Of a DNA stretch of 64,000 nucleotides, positions 17,352-26,515 are shown in pieces. The stretch is from assembly GCF_963674925.1 (NCBI RefSeq), contig NZ_OY771648.1:186001-250000 (forward strand), read 5' to 3'. Positions within the stretch are counted from its first letter, which is position 1; each line of letters starts with the position of its first letter. The notes below the pieces were generated by a model. That model searched no databases. It saw only the letters and a list, made by a program, of their open reading frames with translations, and had not been told where the DNA came from. The DNA is from an uncultured Draconibacterium sp. GTDB taxonomy: Bacteria > Bacteroidota > Bacteroidia > Bacteroidales > Prolixibacteraceae. The position numbers were made by a program, and so were the translations under genes.

Positions 17352-17424
17352 ATAACTACGGAATTTGTATTTATCTGAAGAGAAAATATTAAAAACCATA
17401 AGCATATTTTCATCAAAAAAATTG

Positions 17425-17518
17425 GCATAAAAAAACAGAGATGTTTTAAACTCATCTCTGTTTCCTAACCTAACCAAATCTATTCTCTATGAAAAAACAC
17501 TTAAACTATTCAAATTCT
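17425..17518 (-). ncRNA. Candidate small RNA B
   Basis: Same layout as candidate A: a TATTTTTG box (complement of 17525-17532), the GGTTAGGTTAGG motif, then a terminator hairpin with a T run on the minus strand. The tandem order B then A points toward clpB. Confidence 0.4.
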
Positions 17519-17575
17519 ATGCTACAAAAATACGGCGCATTTTAGTTAACGCGTATCAACGGAAGTTAAAGAATG
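17425..17575 (-). repeat. ~150-bp direct repeat, copy B
   Basis: Second copy of the element at 17204-17351. The hairpin stem is longer here (AACAGAGATG/CATCTCTGTT) while the shared part is conserved. About 75 bp of unrelated DNA separate the copies. Confidence 0.85.
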
Positions 17576-17893
17576 TTAACAGTTCGTTTTCAAGAAATAA
17601 ACTTGCTGATTGTGGTGTAAACAAAACAGATTTTCATACGTTCGGAAAAACAAATATCTGAACTGAACAAAAAAACATTAGTACTAAAAAAGGTGATTAT
17701 TCAAACAATATGCTATTAAAGCAAATCAGACATATACAAATAGGACAATGTTTAAATACATTACTATACATGCCTCTAAAACAGGCTTTAAAGCAGTTTA
17801 AAAACTTTCTAAAGTGGAAAAATAAAGTTACTTTAGCATTCCATTTCAATAAAGAATCTAATTCTATTTTATTATAACTAAAATTTCAATTTT
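17576..17893 (+). other. Intergenic region upstream of ppdK
   Basis: About 320 bp, AT-rich, no gene seen. It must hold the ppdK promoter, but I could not single out a convincing box. Confidence 0.3.
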
Positions 17894-20596
17894 ATGACAA
17901 AACATGTATATACTTTCGGTGCCGGACAGGCAGAAGGTAAAGCAGACATGAAAAACCTTCTAGGAGGTAAAGGTGCCAACCTTGCAGAGATGAACCTTAT
18001 TGGAGTTCCTGTACCTCCCGGATTTACAATTACAACAGAAGTTTGTACGATGTACAATGAAAAAGGTCAGCAAGCAACGTTCGACCTGATAAAACCAGAA
18101 GTTGAAGCCGCAGTGGCGCTGGTTGAAAAATTAACCGGAACAGAATTTGGCAGCAAAGAAAACCCATGCTTGATGTCGGTAAGATCAGGTGCACGTGCTT
18201 CGATGCCCGGAATGATGGACACCGTTCTGAACCTGGGTATGAACGACGATGCCGTTGAAGGTATTGCTAAAAAATCCGGCAATTCCCGATTTGCCTGGGA
18301 CTCATACCGTCGTTTTGTACAAATGTATGGCGATGTGGTAATGGAAATGAAACCTGCCAGTAAAGAAGAGCACGATCCTTTTGAAGAGATCATCGATCAG
18401 TTAAAAGAAGAAAAAGGTATAGCATTAGATACTCAGTTCACTACTGAAGACTTGCAGGAACTGGTTAAGCGTTTTAAAGCCGCCGTTAAAAAAGTTACCG
18501 GGAAAGATTTCCCAACCGATCCGTGGGAACAACTTTGGGGATCAGTTGCAGCGGTATTTAACAGCTGGAACAACGACCGTGCAATTTTGTACCGTCGTTT
18601 GGAGCAAATTCCTGATGAGTGGGGAACAGCTGTAAACTGCCAGGCCATGGTATTCGGAAACATGGGATCAAATTCAGGTACAGGTGTTGCATTTACCCGC
18701 GACGCAGCTACAGGAGAAGATATCTTCAATGGCGAATATTTGATCGACGCTCAAGGAGAAGACGTTGTTGCCGGTATTCGCACTCCACAGGAAATCACAA
18801 TCGAAGGTTCAAAAAAATGGGCTGCTCTTCAGGGAGTAAGCGAAGAAGAAAGAGCCTCTAAATATCCTTCTCTGGAAGAAGCGATGCCTGAAATGTACAA
18901 GCAATTGAACGAAACTCAGCAAAAGCTTGAGGACCACTACAGCGATATGCAGGATCTTGAATTTACCATTCAGGAAGGTAAATTGTGGCTGCTGCAAACC
19001 CGTAACGGAAAACGTACAGGTGCAGCAATGGTAAATATTGCCGTTGACATGCTGGAAGAAGGTCGTATCGACGAAAAAACAGCTTTACAAAGAATTGACG
19101 CTGCCAAACTGGATGAATTACTTCACCCTGTTTTTGATACTGAAGCAATGAAAGCTGCAAATGTACTGGCAAAAGGATTGCCGGCATCGCCAGGTGCTGC
19201 AACCGGTCAGGTTGTTTTCTTTGCCGACGAAGCCAACAAATATCCTGAAGCTGTTTTGGTACGTGTTGAAACATCGCCGGAAGATTTGGAAGGTATGCAC
19301 ATTGCCAAAGGTATTTTAACTGCCCGCGGGGGTATGACATCGCACGCTGCAGTAGTTGCACGTGGTATGGGTAAATGTTGTGTATCGGGTGCAGGTAATG
19401 TAAAAATCAATTACAAAACCCGCGTTATGACCATCGACGGAAAAGAATTCCAGGAAGGCGACTGGATCTCATTAAATGGATCAACCGGTGAAGTTTACGA
19501 AGGTAAAGTGGCTACAATGGATCCTGAATTGAGCGGAAACTTCGCAAAAATTATGGATCTGGCCGACAAGTTCACCCGCATGACAGTTCGTACCAACGCC
19601 GACTCGCCTGCCGATGCAAAAGTTGCACGCGACTTTGGAGCGCAGGGAATTGGTCTTTGCCGTACCGAGCACATGTTCTTCGAAGGAGAAAGAATTAAAG
19701 CTATGCGCGAAATGATTTTGGCCAAAACCGAGGTTGATCGTCGTAAAGCATTAGATAAATTATTACCCTACCAACGTGAAGATTTCGAAGGAATTTTGGA
19801 AGCGATGGCCGGCTACGGAGTAACTATTCGCTTACTTGATCCGCCATTACACGAATTCGTTCCACACGAAGAAGCCAACCAAAAAGAGATGGCCGACGAA
19901 ATGGGCATTTCTGTAGAAGAAGTAAAAGCGCTGGTTGAAGATCTTCACGAATTCAATCCAATGTTGGGTCACCGTGGATGTCGTTTGGGAAATACTTATC
20001 CTGAAATTACAGAAATGCAGGCACGCGCCATTATTGAAGCTGCAGTTAACCTAAAGCAAAAAGGTGTCGATGCACGTCCTGAGATTATGGTTCCGCTTAT
20101 TGGTACCGTAAAAGAATTAAAACTTCAGGCCGACATTATTCACGCTACTGCCAAAAAAGTTTTCGAAGAAAAAGGTGCTGAGTGTAAATACATGGTAGGA
20201 ACAATGATCGAAATTCCACGTGCTGCGGTAACTGCTGATAAAGTTGCAGAGGTTGCTGAATTCTTCTCGTTTGGTACAAACGACCTTACGCAGATGACTT
20301 TCGGTTACTCACGCGACGATGCCGGAAAATTCTTACCTATTTACATTGAAAAAGGTATTCTGAAAAACGATCCTTTCCAGGTGCTCGACCAGGAAGGTGT
20401 TGGGCAGATTGTTGAAATGGGTGTTACGAAAGGCCGCAGTACAAAACCGAATTTAAAGATTGGTATTTGTGGCGAGCACGGTGGCGAACCGTCATCAGTA
20501 ATGTTCTGCGACAGCGTTGGAATGGACTACGTAAGTTGTTCTCCTTACCGTGTACCAATTGCACGTGTAGCTGCTGCACAAGCTAATATAAAGTAG
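17894..20596 (+). CDS. ppdK: Pyruvate, phosphate dikinase
   Basis: A 900-residue enzyme interconverting pyruvate, ATP and phosphate with PEP, AMP and pyrophosphate. The N-terminal nucleotide-binding domain starts LLGGKGANLAEMNLIGVPVP and includes MSVRSGARASMPGMMDTVLN. The phosphohistidine is His484 in GGMTSHAAVVARGMGK. The C-terminal PEP barrel has GLCRTEHMFF, SFGTNDLTQMTFGYSRDD and GICGEHGGEPSS, with the likely catalytic Cys859. Full length and complete, unlike the PEP-binding protein at 4842. It stands alone with its own terminator. Likely role: PEP/pyruvate balance in a pyrophosphate-linked glycolysis. Confidence 0.97.
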   Translation: MTKHVYTFGAGQAEGKADMKNLLGGKGANLAEMNLIGVPVPPGFTITTEVCTMYNEKGQQATFDLIKPEVEAAVALVEKLTGTEFGSKENPCLMSVRSGARASMPGMMDTVLNLGMNDDAVEGIAKKSGNSRFAWDSYRRFVQMYGDVVMEMKPASKEEHDPFEEIIDQLKEEKGIALDTQFTTEDLQELVKRFKAAVKKVTGKDFPTDPWEQLWGSVAAVFNSWNNDRAILYRRLEQIPDEWGTAVNCQAMVFGNMGSNSGTGVAFTRDAATGEDIFNGEYLIDAQGEDVVAGIRTPQEITIEGSKKWAALQGVSEEERASKYPSLEEAMPEMYKQLNETQQKLEDHYSDMQDLEFTIQEGKLWLLQTRNGKRTGAAMVNIAVDMLEEGRIDEKTALQRIDAAKLDELLHPVFDTEAMKAANVLAKGLPASPGAATGQVVFFADEANKYPEAVLVRVETSPEDLEGMHIAKGILTARGGMTSHAAVVARGMGKCCVSGAGNVKINYKTRVMTIDGKEFQEGDWISLNGSTGEVYEGKVATMDPELSGNFAKIMDLADKFTRMTVRTNADSPADAKVARDFGAQGIGLCRTEHMFFEGERIKAMREMILAKTEVDRRKALDKLLPYQREDFEGILEAMAGYGVTIRLLDPPLHEFVPHEEANQKEMADEMGISVEEVKALVEDLHEFNPMLGHRGCRLGNTYPEITEMQARAIIEAAVNLKQKGVDARPEIMVPLIGTVKELKLQADIIHATAKKVFEEKGAECKYMVGTMIEIPRAAVTADKVAEVAEFFSFGTNDLTQMTFGYSRDDAGKFLPIYIEKGILKNDPFQVLDQEGVGQIVEMGVTKGRSTKPNLKIGICGEHGGEPSSVMFCDSVGMDYVSCSPYRVPIARVAAAQANIK

Positions 20597-20618
20597 AAAT
20601 TACTTAAGCAAAATAGTT

Positions 20619-20649
20619 AAGAGCTGCTCTTTGGAGTGGCTCTTTTTTT
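20619..20649 (+). terminator. Rho-independent terminator of ppdK
   Basis: AAGAGC (20619-20624) pairs with GCTCTT around an imperfect stem-loop, followed by seven T. Confidence 0.8.
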
Positions 20650-20947
20650 ATGTATAAATTCCAAAACCAAGTAGAATTACCTGGTTAAAATCGAGTATTT
20701 CTACGCTATTTTTTTTGATTATTCTTTCCGAACTTTGCTTCAACCATTAAAAGGATCCATCAATGGAAATAAAGCGTAAAATAAATTCACATTCGTTAGA
20801 CACATTCACATCACAAACGCTGAACTGTATTTCCTCCCCTCTGTTTAGTTATTTTTTATCCTACAACTTTCAGCACATTTTACTTCAACATACACTGTCC
20901 CATTTCCCTGAGTCACAGTGATAAAAAATAAAATGATGGAATCCGGA
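20650..20947. other. Gene-free region
   Basis: About 300 bp between convergent terminators. A 52-codon ATG frame at 20763-20921 has no family resemblance and an unconvincing composition; I do not call it. Confidence 0.4.
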
Positions 20948-20973
20948 AAGGAGCACAGATTTTGTGCTCCTTT
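20948..20973 (-). terminator. Terminator of the response-regulator gene
   Basis: AAGGAGCACA pairs with TGTGCTCCTT around a short loop just after the response-regulator stop. The minus-strand tail is only modestly T-rich. Confidence 0.7.
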
Positions 20974-21632
20974 TATATTTTATAGAGATTGTTTCTTATG
21001 GCAAAGATTACAAGGCCTGCAATATTTTTTGTATTTGTTTTTTCGAGCAGGTTATACTTGTGGCCTTCGATGGTACGTGCGCTTAGTCCCAGCTTTTCAC
21101 CAATTTCGGTGGCTGTTAGTTCCTCACAAATTAGCGTCAGTACCTGACTCTCGCGTTTTGTAAGTTTTAGCTGCAATCCTGAATCTTTTGATGCATTTTT
21201 CTTTAGTCCCTGCAAAACTGCGCCCGACAAACTACCCGAGAAATAGAAATCGTTTTTTATTACTTTTTTCATGGCCATTTCCAACTCATCAGGCTCGGCA
21301 TTTTTTAGTAAATAACCGTTTACCCCCTCGCTTACCAGGTGAGCAACCAGTTGCGGAGCTTCCTCCATACTGAGTATTAAAATCCGAATTTCAGGGTAGT
21401 CTTTTCGTAAATGCCCGGTTACCTCAACGCCATCCATTTCGGGCATATTAATATCGAGTAATACCAGGTCTGGTTTTTTATCCAGTTTGCCAAGCAGCTC
21501 TAACAACTCTAATCCGTTACCTGCCTCGTATATATTCTCAACAACATCAAAATCATCTAACAAGCCAACCATACCTTTTCGAAAAAGTTTATGGTCGTCG
21601 GTAACTACGATATCTATTTTTTGCTCACTCAT
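20973..21632 (-). CDS. LuxR/NarL-type response regulator
   Basis: A 219-residue regulator. Receiver domain (about 5-125) with acidic pair TDDH, phosphoacceptor Asp60 in LVLLDINMPEMDG and Lys in LLKNAEPDE. A GerE-type HTH follows at about 155-215 (LTKRESQVLTLICEELTATE, then LSARTIEGHKYNLLEKT). Its start overlaps the histidine kinase gene by 8 bp, so the two are a cognate translationally coupled pair. Targets unknown; the upstream membrane protein is a candidate signal input. Confidence 0.93.
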   Translation of the reverse strand: MSEQKIDIVVTDDHKLFRKGMVGLLDDFDVVENIYEAGNGLELLELLGKLDKKPDLVLLDINMPEMDGVEVTGHLRKDYPEIRILILSMEEAPQLVAHLVSEGVNGYLLKNAEPDELEMAMKKVIKNDFYFSGSLSGAVLQGLKKNASKDSGLQLKLTKRESQVLTLICEELTATEIGEKLGLSARTIEGHKYNLLEKTNTKNIAGLVIFAIRNNLYKI

Positions 21633-22413
21633 TGGCTTGCAAAGCTATAATTGCGCGGGTACCTTTTCCCGGCGATGATTTCATTTTAAATTTTGCTTTT
21701 GCCATTTCCGACCGGCTTTCCAGGTTTCGTAAACCAAGTCCGGTTTGTATTTTTTCTTCCAGTAAGAATCCTTTTCCATTGTCGCCAACAACAACTGTAA
21801 CAAGCTGTTTTTCAAATCGAATATCTATTGAAATGCGCGATGCCTCGGCGTGTTTAATGGCATTATTAACCAGTTCCTGAACGATACGGAAAACTGCCAG
21901 TTCCTGTGTACTTTCAAAACGAAATTGCTCTCCGCTTTTCCAACACTCAATAGCCAACTGATCCGATTTATTCACCCAGCTTGCCAACTCTTCAAGAGCA
22001 AAATACAAGCCCAGTTTTTCAAGCGACGGAGGTAACAACGACCGTGAAATGCGACGTACCTGAAGAATTACATCGTCGAGATACGTTTTGGTTTCGGTTG
22101 CCAATTCTTTTGCTTTACCTTCTTCTGCTTTTTTTTCAATCCTTCCCACGGTAAGTTTTACTACCGAAAGCATTGCACCAACCTCATCATGCAAATCCCG
22201 CGCTATACGTTTGCGTTCATTCTCCTGCGACTGAATGGTGTTTTTAATTATTTCTTCCTGCTGGTTTTGAACAACACGGTTTAATTCCAGTTGCTTCTGC
22301 AGTAATCGTTTCTGATAGGCAATAAAAAAGAGAAAGATAGCACCAGCCAACAAAAGCATGCCGATTGTACCAAATAAATAGATCAATAATATTTCCGAAG
22401 TCCCTGCTCCCAC
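21625..22413 (-). CDS. Membrane histidine kinase, HisKA_3 type
   Basis: A 262-residue kinase with one N-terminal transmembrane helix (about 8-33) and a short linker. The HisKA_3 dimerisation domain has His75 in RIARDLHDEVGAML, and the ATP-binding domain shows the N box VQELVNNAIKHAEA, a G1 VVGDNGKGF and a G2 GLGLRNLESR. No periplasmic sensor domain is present, so sensing must come from the membrane or a partner. The start is GTG at 22413; no in-frame ATG is nearby. It overlaps the response regulator gene. Confidence 0.9.
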   Translation of the reverse strand: MGAGTSEILLIYLFGTIGMLLLAGAIFLFFIAYQKRLLQKQLELNRVVQNQQEEIIKNTIQSQENERKRIARDLHDEVGAMLSVVKLTVGRIEKKAEEGKAKELATETKTYLDDVILQVRRISRSLLPPSLEKLGLYFALEELASWVNKSDQLAIECWKSGEQFRFESTQELAVFRIVQELVNNAIKHAEASRISIDIRFEKQLVTVVVGDNGKGFLLEEKIQTGLGLRNLESRSEMAKAKFKMKSSPGKGTRAIIALQANE

Positions 22414-22548
22414 TTCAATTCACATTTTATTGCACGCTAAATTAGTTAACAAAATTGAACTTTCTGTAAAATCAAGAGAATAATCGGATTATGCGTTAGA
22501 CGGGAATTCGATTTTTTCTGAAGATTAATCTACTCCAATTTGTAGTAA

Positions 22549-23184
22549 TTACCGGTCTGATTTCCAAAAACCAATAGCAACAAGAATATAAAACAGAGTA
22601 TTTAATGCCGCGAAATAGTAGTTTGTAACTTTTGCAAATTCTCTTGAATAATCGAGAATAACATTAAACAATAGGGAATAAAACAGGCTGCCGGAATAAT
22701 AGATGAGAACTGCAAGATTTATATAAACCAACGGCTCCTTCCATAAATTGGGGATACTGGCATCTATCATTACTTTATAAAAAAACAGAATAGAAAATCC
22801 AACCAAAAGTATTTTGCTTAAAGCATGAGGAAAAGCCGCATACGTAAAAATAGATTGCAAGAACAGCGTATTAATTATACAATAGACTACAAACAAAACG
22901 ACCAAAGTGATTATCACGCGTTTTTGAAGGATATCCTTCAAAATATGAGAATAAAATAAGCCAAGAATTAAAAACTCGGCCAATAAATACAAATGGGTTA
23001 TCGGGAGCGTATTGGTTTCGCCATTATAAATAATTAAACCGTAACGAATAACAATGCGCGAAACAATCTCAGTAACAGTCCCATAAACCACAAAATAAAG
23101 GAACAATCGCAAACTTTTATCAAGATGTTTATACCGATAAATACCAATAAAGAAGGGTATCAGAATTGATACCCAGTTATACAT
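22549..23184 (-). CDS. Polytopic membrane protein, likely seven helices
   Basis: 211 residues from the ATG at 23184 (MYNWVSILIPFFIGIYRY). An earlier in-frame ATG at 23295 would overlap the upstream gene and precede a non-hydrophobic stretch, so I reject it. About seven hydrophobic segments span nearly the whole protein; it ends GFWKSDR. It lies 23 bp after the upstream gene and about 135 bp before a sensor-less histidine kinase on the same strand, which makes a membrane sensor partner plausible. No named family recognised. Confidence 0.7.
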   Translation of the reverse strand: MYNWVSILIPFFIGIYRYKHLDKSLRLFLYFVVYGTVTEIVSRIVIRYGLIIYNGETNTLPITHLYLLAEFLILGLFYSHILKDILQKRVIITLVVLFVVYCIINTLFLQSIFTYAAFPHALSKILLVGFSILFFYKVMIDASIPNLWKEPLVYINLAVLIYYSGSLFYSLLFNVILDYSREFAKVTNYYFAALNTLFYILVAIGFWKSDR

Positions 23185-23206
23185 TATAAAGCTCAAAACT
23201 AAACGC

Positions 23207-23866
23207 TTATGAATTATAAATACTTCGTTCGTCGCAAAATGGTGGACAAACCCCTGTGTTATTGAATTCTTCCAGATCATCCGGATCACCAACATCGCCT
23301 GCCGATTTTAACAATTGATCGGTAACTGCGCTCACTATCACATCCATTGTCTTTTTAATTCCGAATTCAATTTTTATACTACTGCGATTTTGAGTATTGA
23401 ACAACTCATGCAATTCGAATTTAGTAAGCAAATAGGCATTGGGATAAATGTATTGGCGGAAAGGTGCTCCTTCGTGTTCTGCTTCAATTTCGCCGGCCCG
23501 CCATTTTCGGTATAAATGGATACTTGATATTACTGCTTCGGTATTATTTGAATAATCTTCATTTACTTCGCTAAGTTTGTATACCGGGGTTTCATAGTCG
23601 GCATAAACATCGCCACTTCCCAAAAGGAAAGAGGATACAGCATAGCCGCAAAGTACATATTTATTACCATTTTTTTCAGGCTCCAATCCCAGGTAAACGC
23701 GTACCCGGTTTTCGTTCTCTCCAATCAACGATTTATAGGTATCCTTTTGCAGAATAATTGGTGACAATTTTAGATTGAAGGTTTTATCGGCTTCTTCTTT
23801 AAAGTTACTTTTCCAGTTTTTTGCTTTTTCTACCGGAAGTTGATCCCGTTTTAATTTATCTTTCAT
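23207..23866 (-). CDS. Conserved hypothetical soluble protein
   Basis: 219 residues from the ATG at 23866 (MKDKLKRDQLPVEKAKNW); an in-frame ATG at 23911 is less likely. No signal peptide or membrane segment. Features: YVLCGYAVSSFLLGSGDVYADYETPVY (as two adjoining blocks) near the middle, and a C terminus with GVCPPFCDER where two Cys could bind metal. It is first in a co-directional run leading to the membrane protein, kinase and regulator. I do not recognise the family. Confidence 0.65.
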   Translation of the reverse strand: MKDKLKRDQLPVEKAKNWKSNFKEEADKTFNLKLSPIILQKDTYKSLIGENENRVRVYLGLEPEKNGNKYVLCGYAVSSFLLGSGDVYADYETPVYKLSEVNEDYSNNTEAVISSIHLYRKWRAGEIEAEHEGAPFRQYIYPNAYLLTKFELHELFNTQNRSSIKIEFGIKKTMDVIVSAVTDQLLKSAGDVGDPDDLEEFNNTGVCPPFCDERSIYNS

Positions 23867-24068
23867 ATTTATTGTATTTGGACAATTAAAAATAGACAAA
23901 ATGTTTGACATAAAAACAAGTTCAATAACATATTATAAAAATATACACATCAGTAACTAATTCTAACACAAAAAACTGCCCGCCAAATTTTAGCTGACGG
24001 GCAGTGCTGTTAGAAACAGTATAAAATCTAAGGTCTAGCCTGCTTCGTAATCTTAACTCAAATTTCTG

Positions 24069-25211
24069 TTAATAGGGTTCGTAATAGTAATCATCAACAT
24101 AGCCCTGGTTGTAGTAATCGTTGTTGTAGGCGTAATACCTGTCGGGAAAGTGTACCAGGCTAAAACCTAATGCCGACGATTCGAAGAATAAATTTCCAAC
24201 CCTAAAATACAGGTAGCCATTTATATGAACTTGTTCGTAGCCGTAAGGCAAACGTTCGAATGAAAATCCAAATGGCAGATTAACCAACACATAACCAACT
24301 CCCCGGTAATAACGGAAGAAGTGTCCGTCGTAACAATAGTAGCTATTATGGTTGTGTACAAACACAGTTGGACGGTAAATAAACTTGCGAATTACGTGCC
24401 CGTAGTGATTATTGTAATAATAATATTTGTGATAACGATATGAGTAAGGATTGTATCCTCCGTAATAATCGCGCCAGCTGTTTTGGTTCCAATGGTAGTG
24501 CTCCCAACGACGATCCCAGTGATTATTTTTATGGTACTTATAATTTGAATAATACTTCCTGTCGTTATGATTGTAATTCATTGCTTCCGGGCGGTTTCTA
24601 CTACTCCACTGCTGGCTGCTTCCCCGGTAACTTTTATTCGGAGTAAACCGCTTGTCATTTCTGTCTACATTGTAGTATCTCCGTGCATCGGAAACTGAAT
24701 TTCGGCTTGTTCCCCGTCCGTTTGCAACTGTCGGACTTGATTCTTTTGAATTTGTATAAACCCGCGATGGCTGTCTGTTCGCATCTCTATTCCGCTCCTC
24801 ACCGGTCCTTTTTGGTTGACTTGGACGATAAACACTACCTGAAGAACTGGAAGTACTTTTTTGCGATTTATAGTTGCTGCTTGAACTACTTTTACGCTGA
24901 ACATCGGGTTTTGCCGAACGAGAATCATTATATTTTTTGTTGCTTGAACCAACGGTTGCACTGCTTCGGCCGGAATTGGTTCTATTTGATGAACGAACGC
25001 TATTTTCTGATCTTTGCGGAGTTGATTGCCGATAAGTTTTTGAGGCACTTTTTGTTTTTACCTCGCTTCTGCTACTTCTTTCAGGAGCTTCCCTTTTTTC
25101 TGTTCCTCGTTCTCCTCCCCTGCGCTGGGCCTGGGCCGGAACTGTTGTTGTAATTGTAATTGCCGCCAGAGTAATTATCGTGGCAAACAATTTAAATGTT
25201 GTTGCTTTCAT
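24069..25211 (-). CDS. Secreted Ser/Arg- and Tyr-rich protein, DUF6515-like end
   Basis: A 380-residue protein with a signal peptide (about 1-28, ending VPAQAQ). A low-complexity Ser/Arg/Lys/Thr-rich stretch (about 30-190) follows, then a Tyr/His/Asn-rich stretch (about 195-280). The C-terminal domain (about 285-370) has repeated YYCYDGHFFRYYRGVGYVLV and GYLYFRVGNLFFE units like DUF6515. Probably envelope-associated or extracellular. The basic low-complexity region may be a flexible or polymer-binding linker. Monocistronic, divergent from ruvX. Confidence 0.7.
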   Translation of the reverse strand: MKATTFKLFATIITLAAITITTTVPAQAQRRGGERGTEKREAPERSSRSEVKTKSASKTYRQSTPQRSENSVRSSNRTNSGRSSATVGSSNKKYNDSRSAKPDVQRKSSSSSNYKSQKSTSSSSGSVYRPSQPKRTGEERNRDANRQPSRVYTNSKESSPTVANGRGTSRNSVSDARRYYNVDRNDKRFTPNKSYRGSSQQWSSRNRPEAMNYNHNDRKYYSNYKYHKNNHWDRRWEHYHWNQNSWRDYYGGYNPYSYRYHKYYYYNNHYGHVIRKFIYRPTVFVHNHNSYYCYDGHFFRYYRGVGYVLVNLPFGFSFERLPYGYEQVHINGYLYFRVGNLFFESSALGFSLVHFPDRYYAYNNDYYNQGYVDDYYYEPY

Positions 25212-25391
25212 GACAATAGATTTTAAAATTCAACAATTTGTTTGCTATGCTCTGTTGGCGCCAAAATAAAAATCGATATCTGCCTCTGTAAATGCAAAGC
25301 ATGTGCCAAAAACTACACTGCCGCGTGTGATAAAACTTACAACTACTAGAGAACAGGCATTTATGCACTTTTTTTTCTAAGCAATTCTCTC

Positions 25392-25399
25392 TATTTTTG
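25392..25399 (+). promoter_or_regulatory. Promoter -7 box upstream of ruvX
   Basis: TATTTTTG matches the Bacteroidota TAnnTTTG element and lies 19 bp before the ruvX ATG, implying a very short leader. Confidence 0.45.
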
Positions 25400-25417
25400 C
25401 GGCGATTTAATTAAAGT

Positions 25418-25843
25418 ATGGCCCGGATATTAGCAATAGATTACGGAAAAAAACGAACAGGATTGGCAGTAACCGATCCGGGGCAGATTATTGCCACTCG
25501 TTTAACAACAGTTCCAACGCATACCATTTGGGATTTTTTGAAAGATTATTTCGAAAAAGAAGAGGTGGAAACAGTTGTTGTGGGATATCCCAAGCAAATG
25601 AACAACCAGGCATCGGAGTCTGTTAGATTTATCAATCCGTTTTTGAAAAAGTTTCAGCTGAAATATCCGGAAATGAATTTGGAGATTTACGACGAACGTT
25701 TTACCTCGAAAATGGCCTTTCAAACCATGATTGACGGCGGACTGAAAAAACAAAAACGGCAAGACAAAGCATTGGTTGATGCCATAAGCGCAACCATTAT
25801 ATTACAGAATTATTTAGAACAAAAACGCAACTCGCTACGATAA
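25418..25843 (+). CDS. ruvX: Putative Holliday junction resolvase / pre-16S rRNA nuclease YqgF
   Basis: A 141-residue RNase H-fold protein. Motifs: ILAIDYGKKRTGLAVTDP at the N terminus with the first catalytic Asp, VVVGYPKQMNNQ in the middle, YDERFTS, and KALVDAISATIILQNYL at the end with the last Asp. The family processes the 5' end of 16S rRNA and resembles Holliday junction resolvases. First gene of a plus-strand run with def. Confidence 0.93.
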   Translation: MARILAIDYGKKRTGLAVTDPGQIIATRLTTVPTHTIWDFLKDYFEKEEVETVVVGYPKQMNNQASESVRFINPFLKKFQLKYPEMNLEIYDERFTSKMAFQTMIDGGLKKQKRQDKALVDAISATIILQNYLEQKRNSLR

Positions 25844-25907
25844 AAAACCAGAAGATACAAGATTTACAATAGGTTAAAGAGTTGCCATTGATATAAAAAT
25901 ATAAAGA

Positions 25908-26462
25908 ATGAAATACCCGGTAACAGTATACGGAGACCCTTTATTACGAAAGAAAGCCCAAAGAATTGAAAAGGATCATCCAAAACTTGATGAGATAATT
26001 GAAAATATGTGGGAAACCATGTACTACTCTGATGGTGTTGGTTTGGCAGCACCGCAGGTTGGGCTGTCGATTCGTTTGTTTGTAATCGATGCTTCATCGG
26101 GTGCCGACGAAGAGCCGGAGTTGGAAGGTTTTAAAAAGGTTTTTATAAATCCCGAGATTATTGAAACCAAAGGCGATGAATGGACAATGAACGAAGGATG
26201 TTTGAGTTTGCCCGAAATAAGGGAAGATGTAAATCGCCCCGACGAAGTGACCATTAAATACTTCGACGAAAATTTTGTGGAACACACCGAAACCTACAAA
26301 GGATTTGCAGGCCGCGTTATCCAACACGAATATGACCATTTGGAGGGCATTTTGTTTGTCGATTATTTATCGCCACTGCGCAAACGTTTATTAAAAAGTA
26401 AACTGATTGCTATCTCAAAAGGAAAAGTTCGCCCACACTACCGAATAAAAGTTCCTAAATAA
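25908..26462 (+). CDS. def: Peptide deformylase
   Basis: A 184-residue metalloenzyme removing the N-formyl group from new proteins. All three motifs are intact: GVGLAAPQVG (about 43-52), EGCLSLP with metal ligand Cys98, and QHEYDHLEG with His140, Glu141 and His144. Full length. 64 bp after ruvX, probably co-transcribed. Confidence 0.96.
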   Translation: MKYPVTVYGDPLLRKKAQRIEKDHPKLDEIIENMWETMYYSDGVGLAAPQVGLSIRLFVIDASSGADEEPELEGFKKVFINPEIIETKGDEWTMNEGCLSLPEIREDVNRPDEVTIKYFDENFVEHTETYKGFAGRVIQHEYDHLEGILFVDYLSPLRKRLLKSKLIAISKGKVRPHYRIKVPK

Positions 26463-26515
26463 TGTAACCATTTTTCAAAACCTTCGTTACAGGGCTAATC
26501 CTTCAAGCGTAGGTT

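Noticed and set aside
20763..20921. 52-codon ATG frame between ppdK and the response regulator
   Set aside because: No recognisable family, unconvincing residue composition and no ribosome-binding context; it lies between two convergent terminators.
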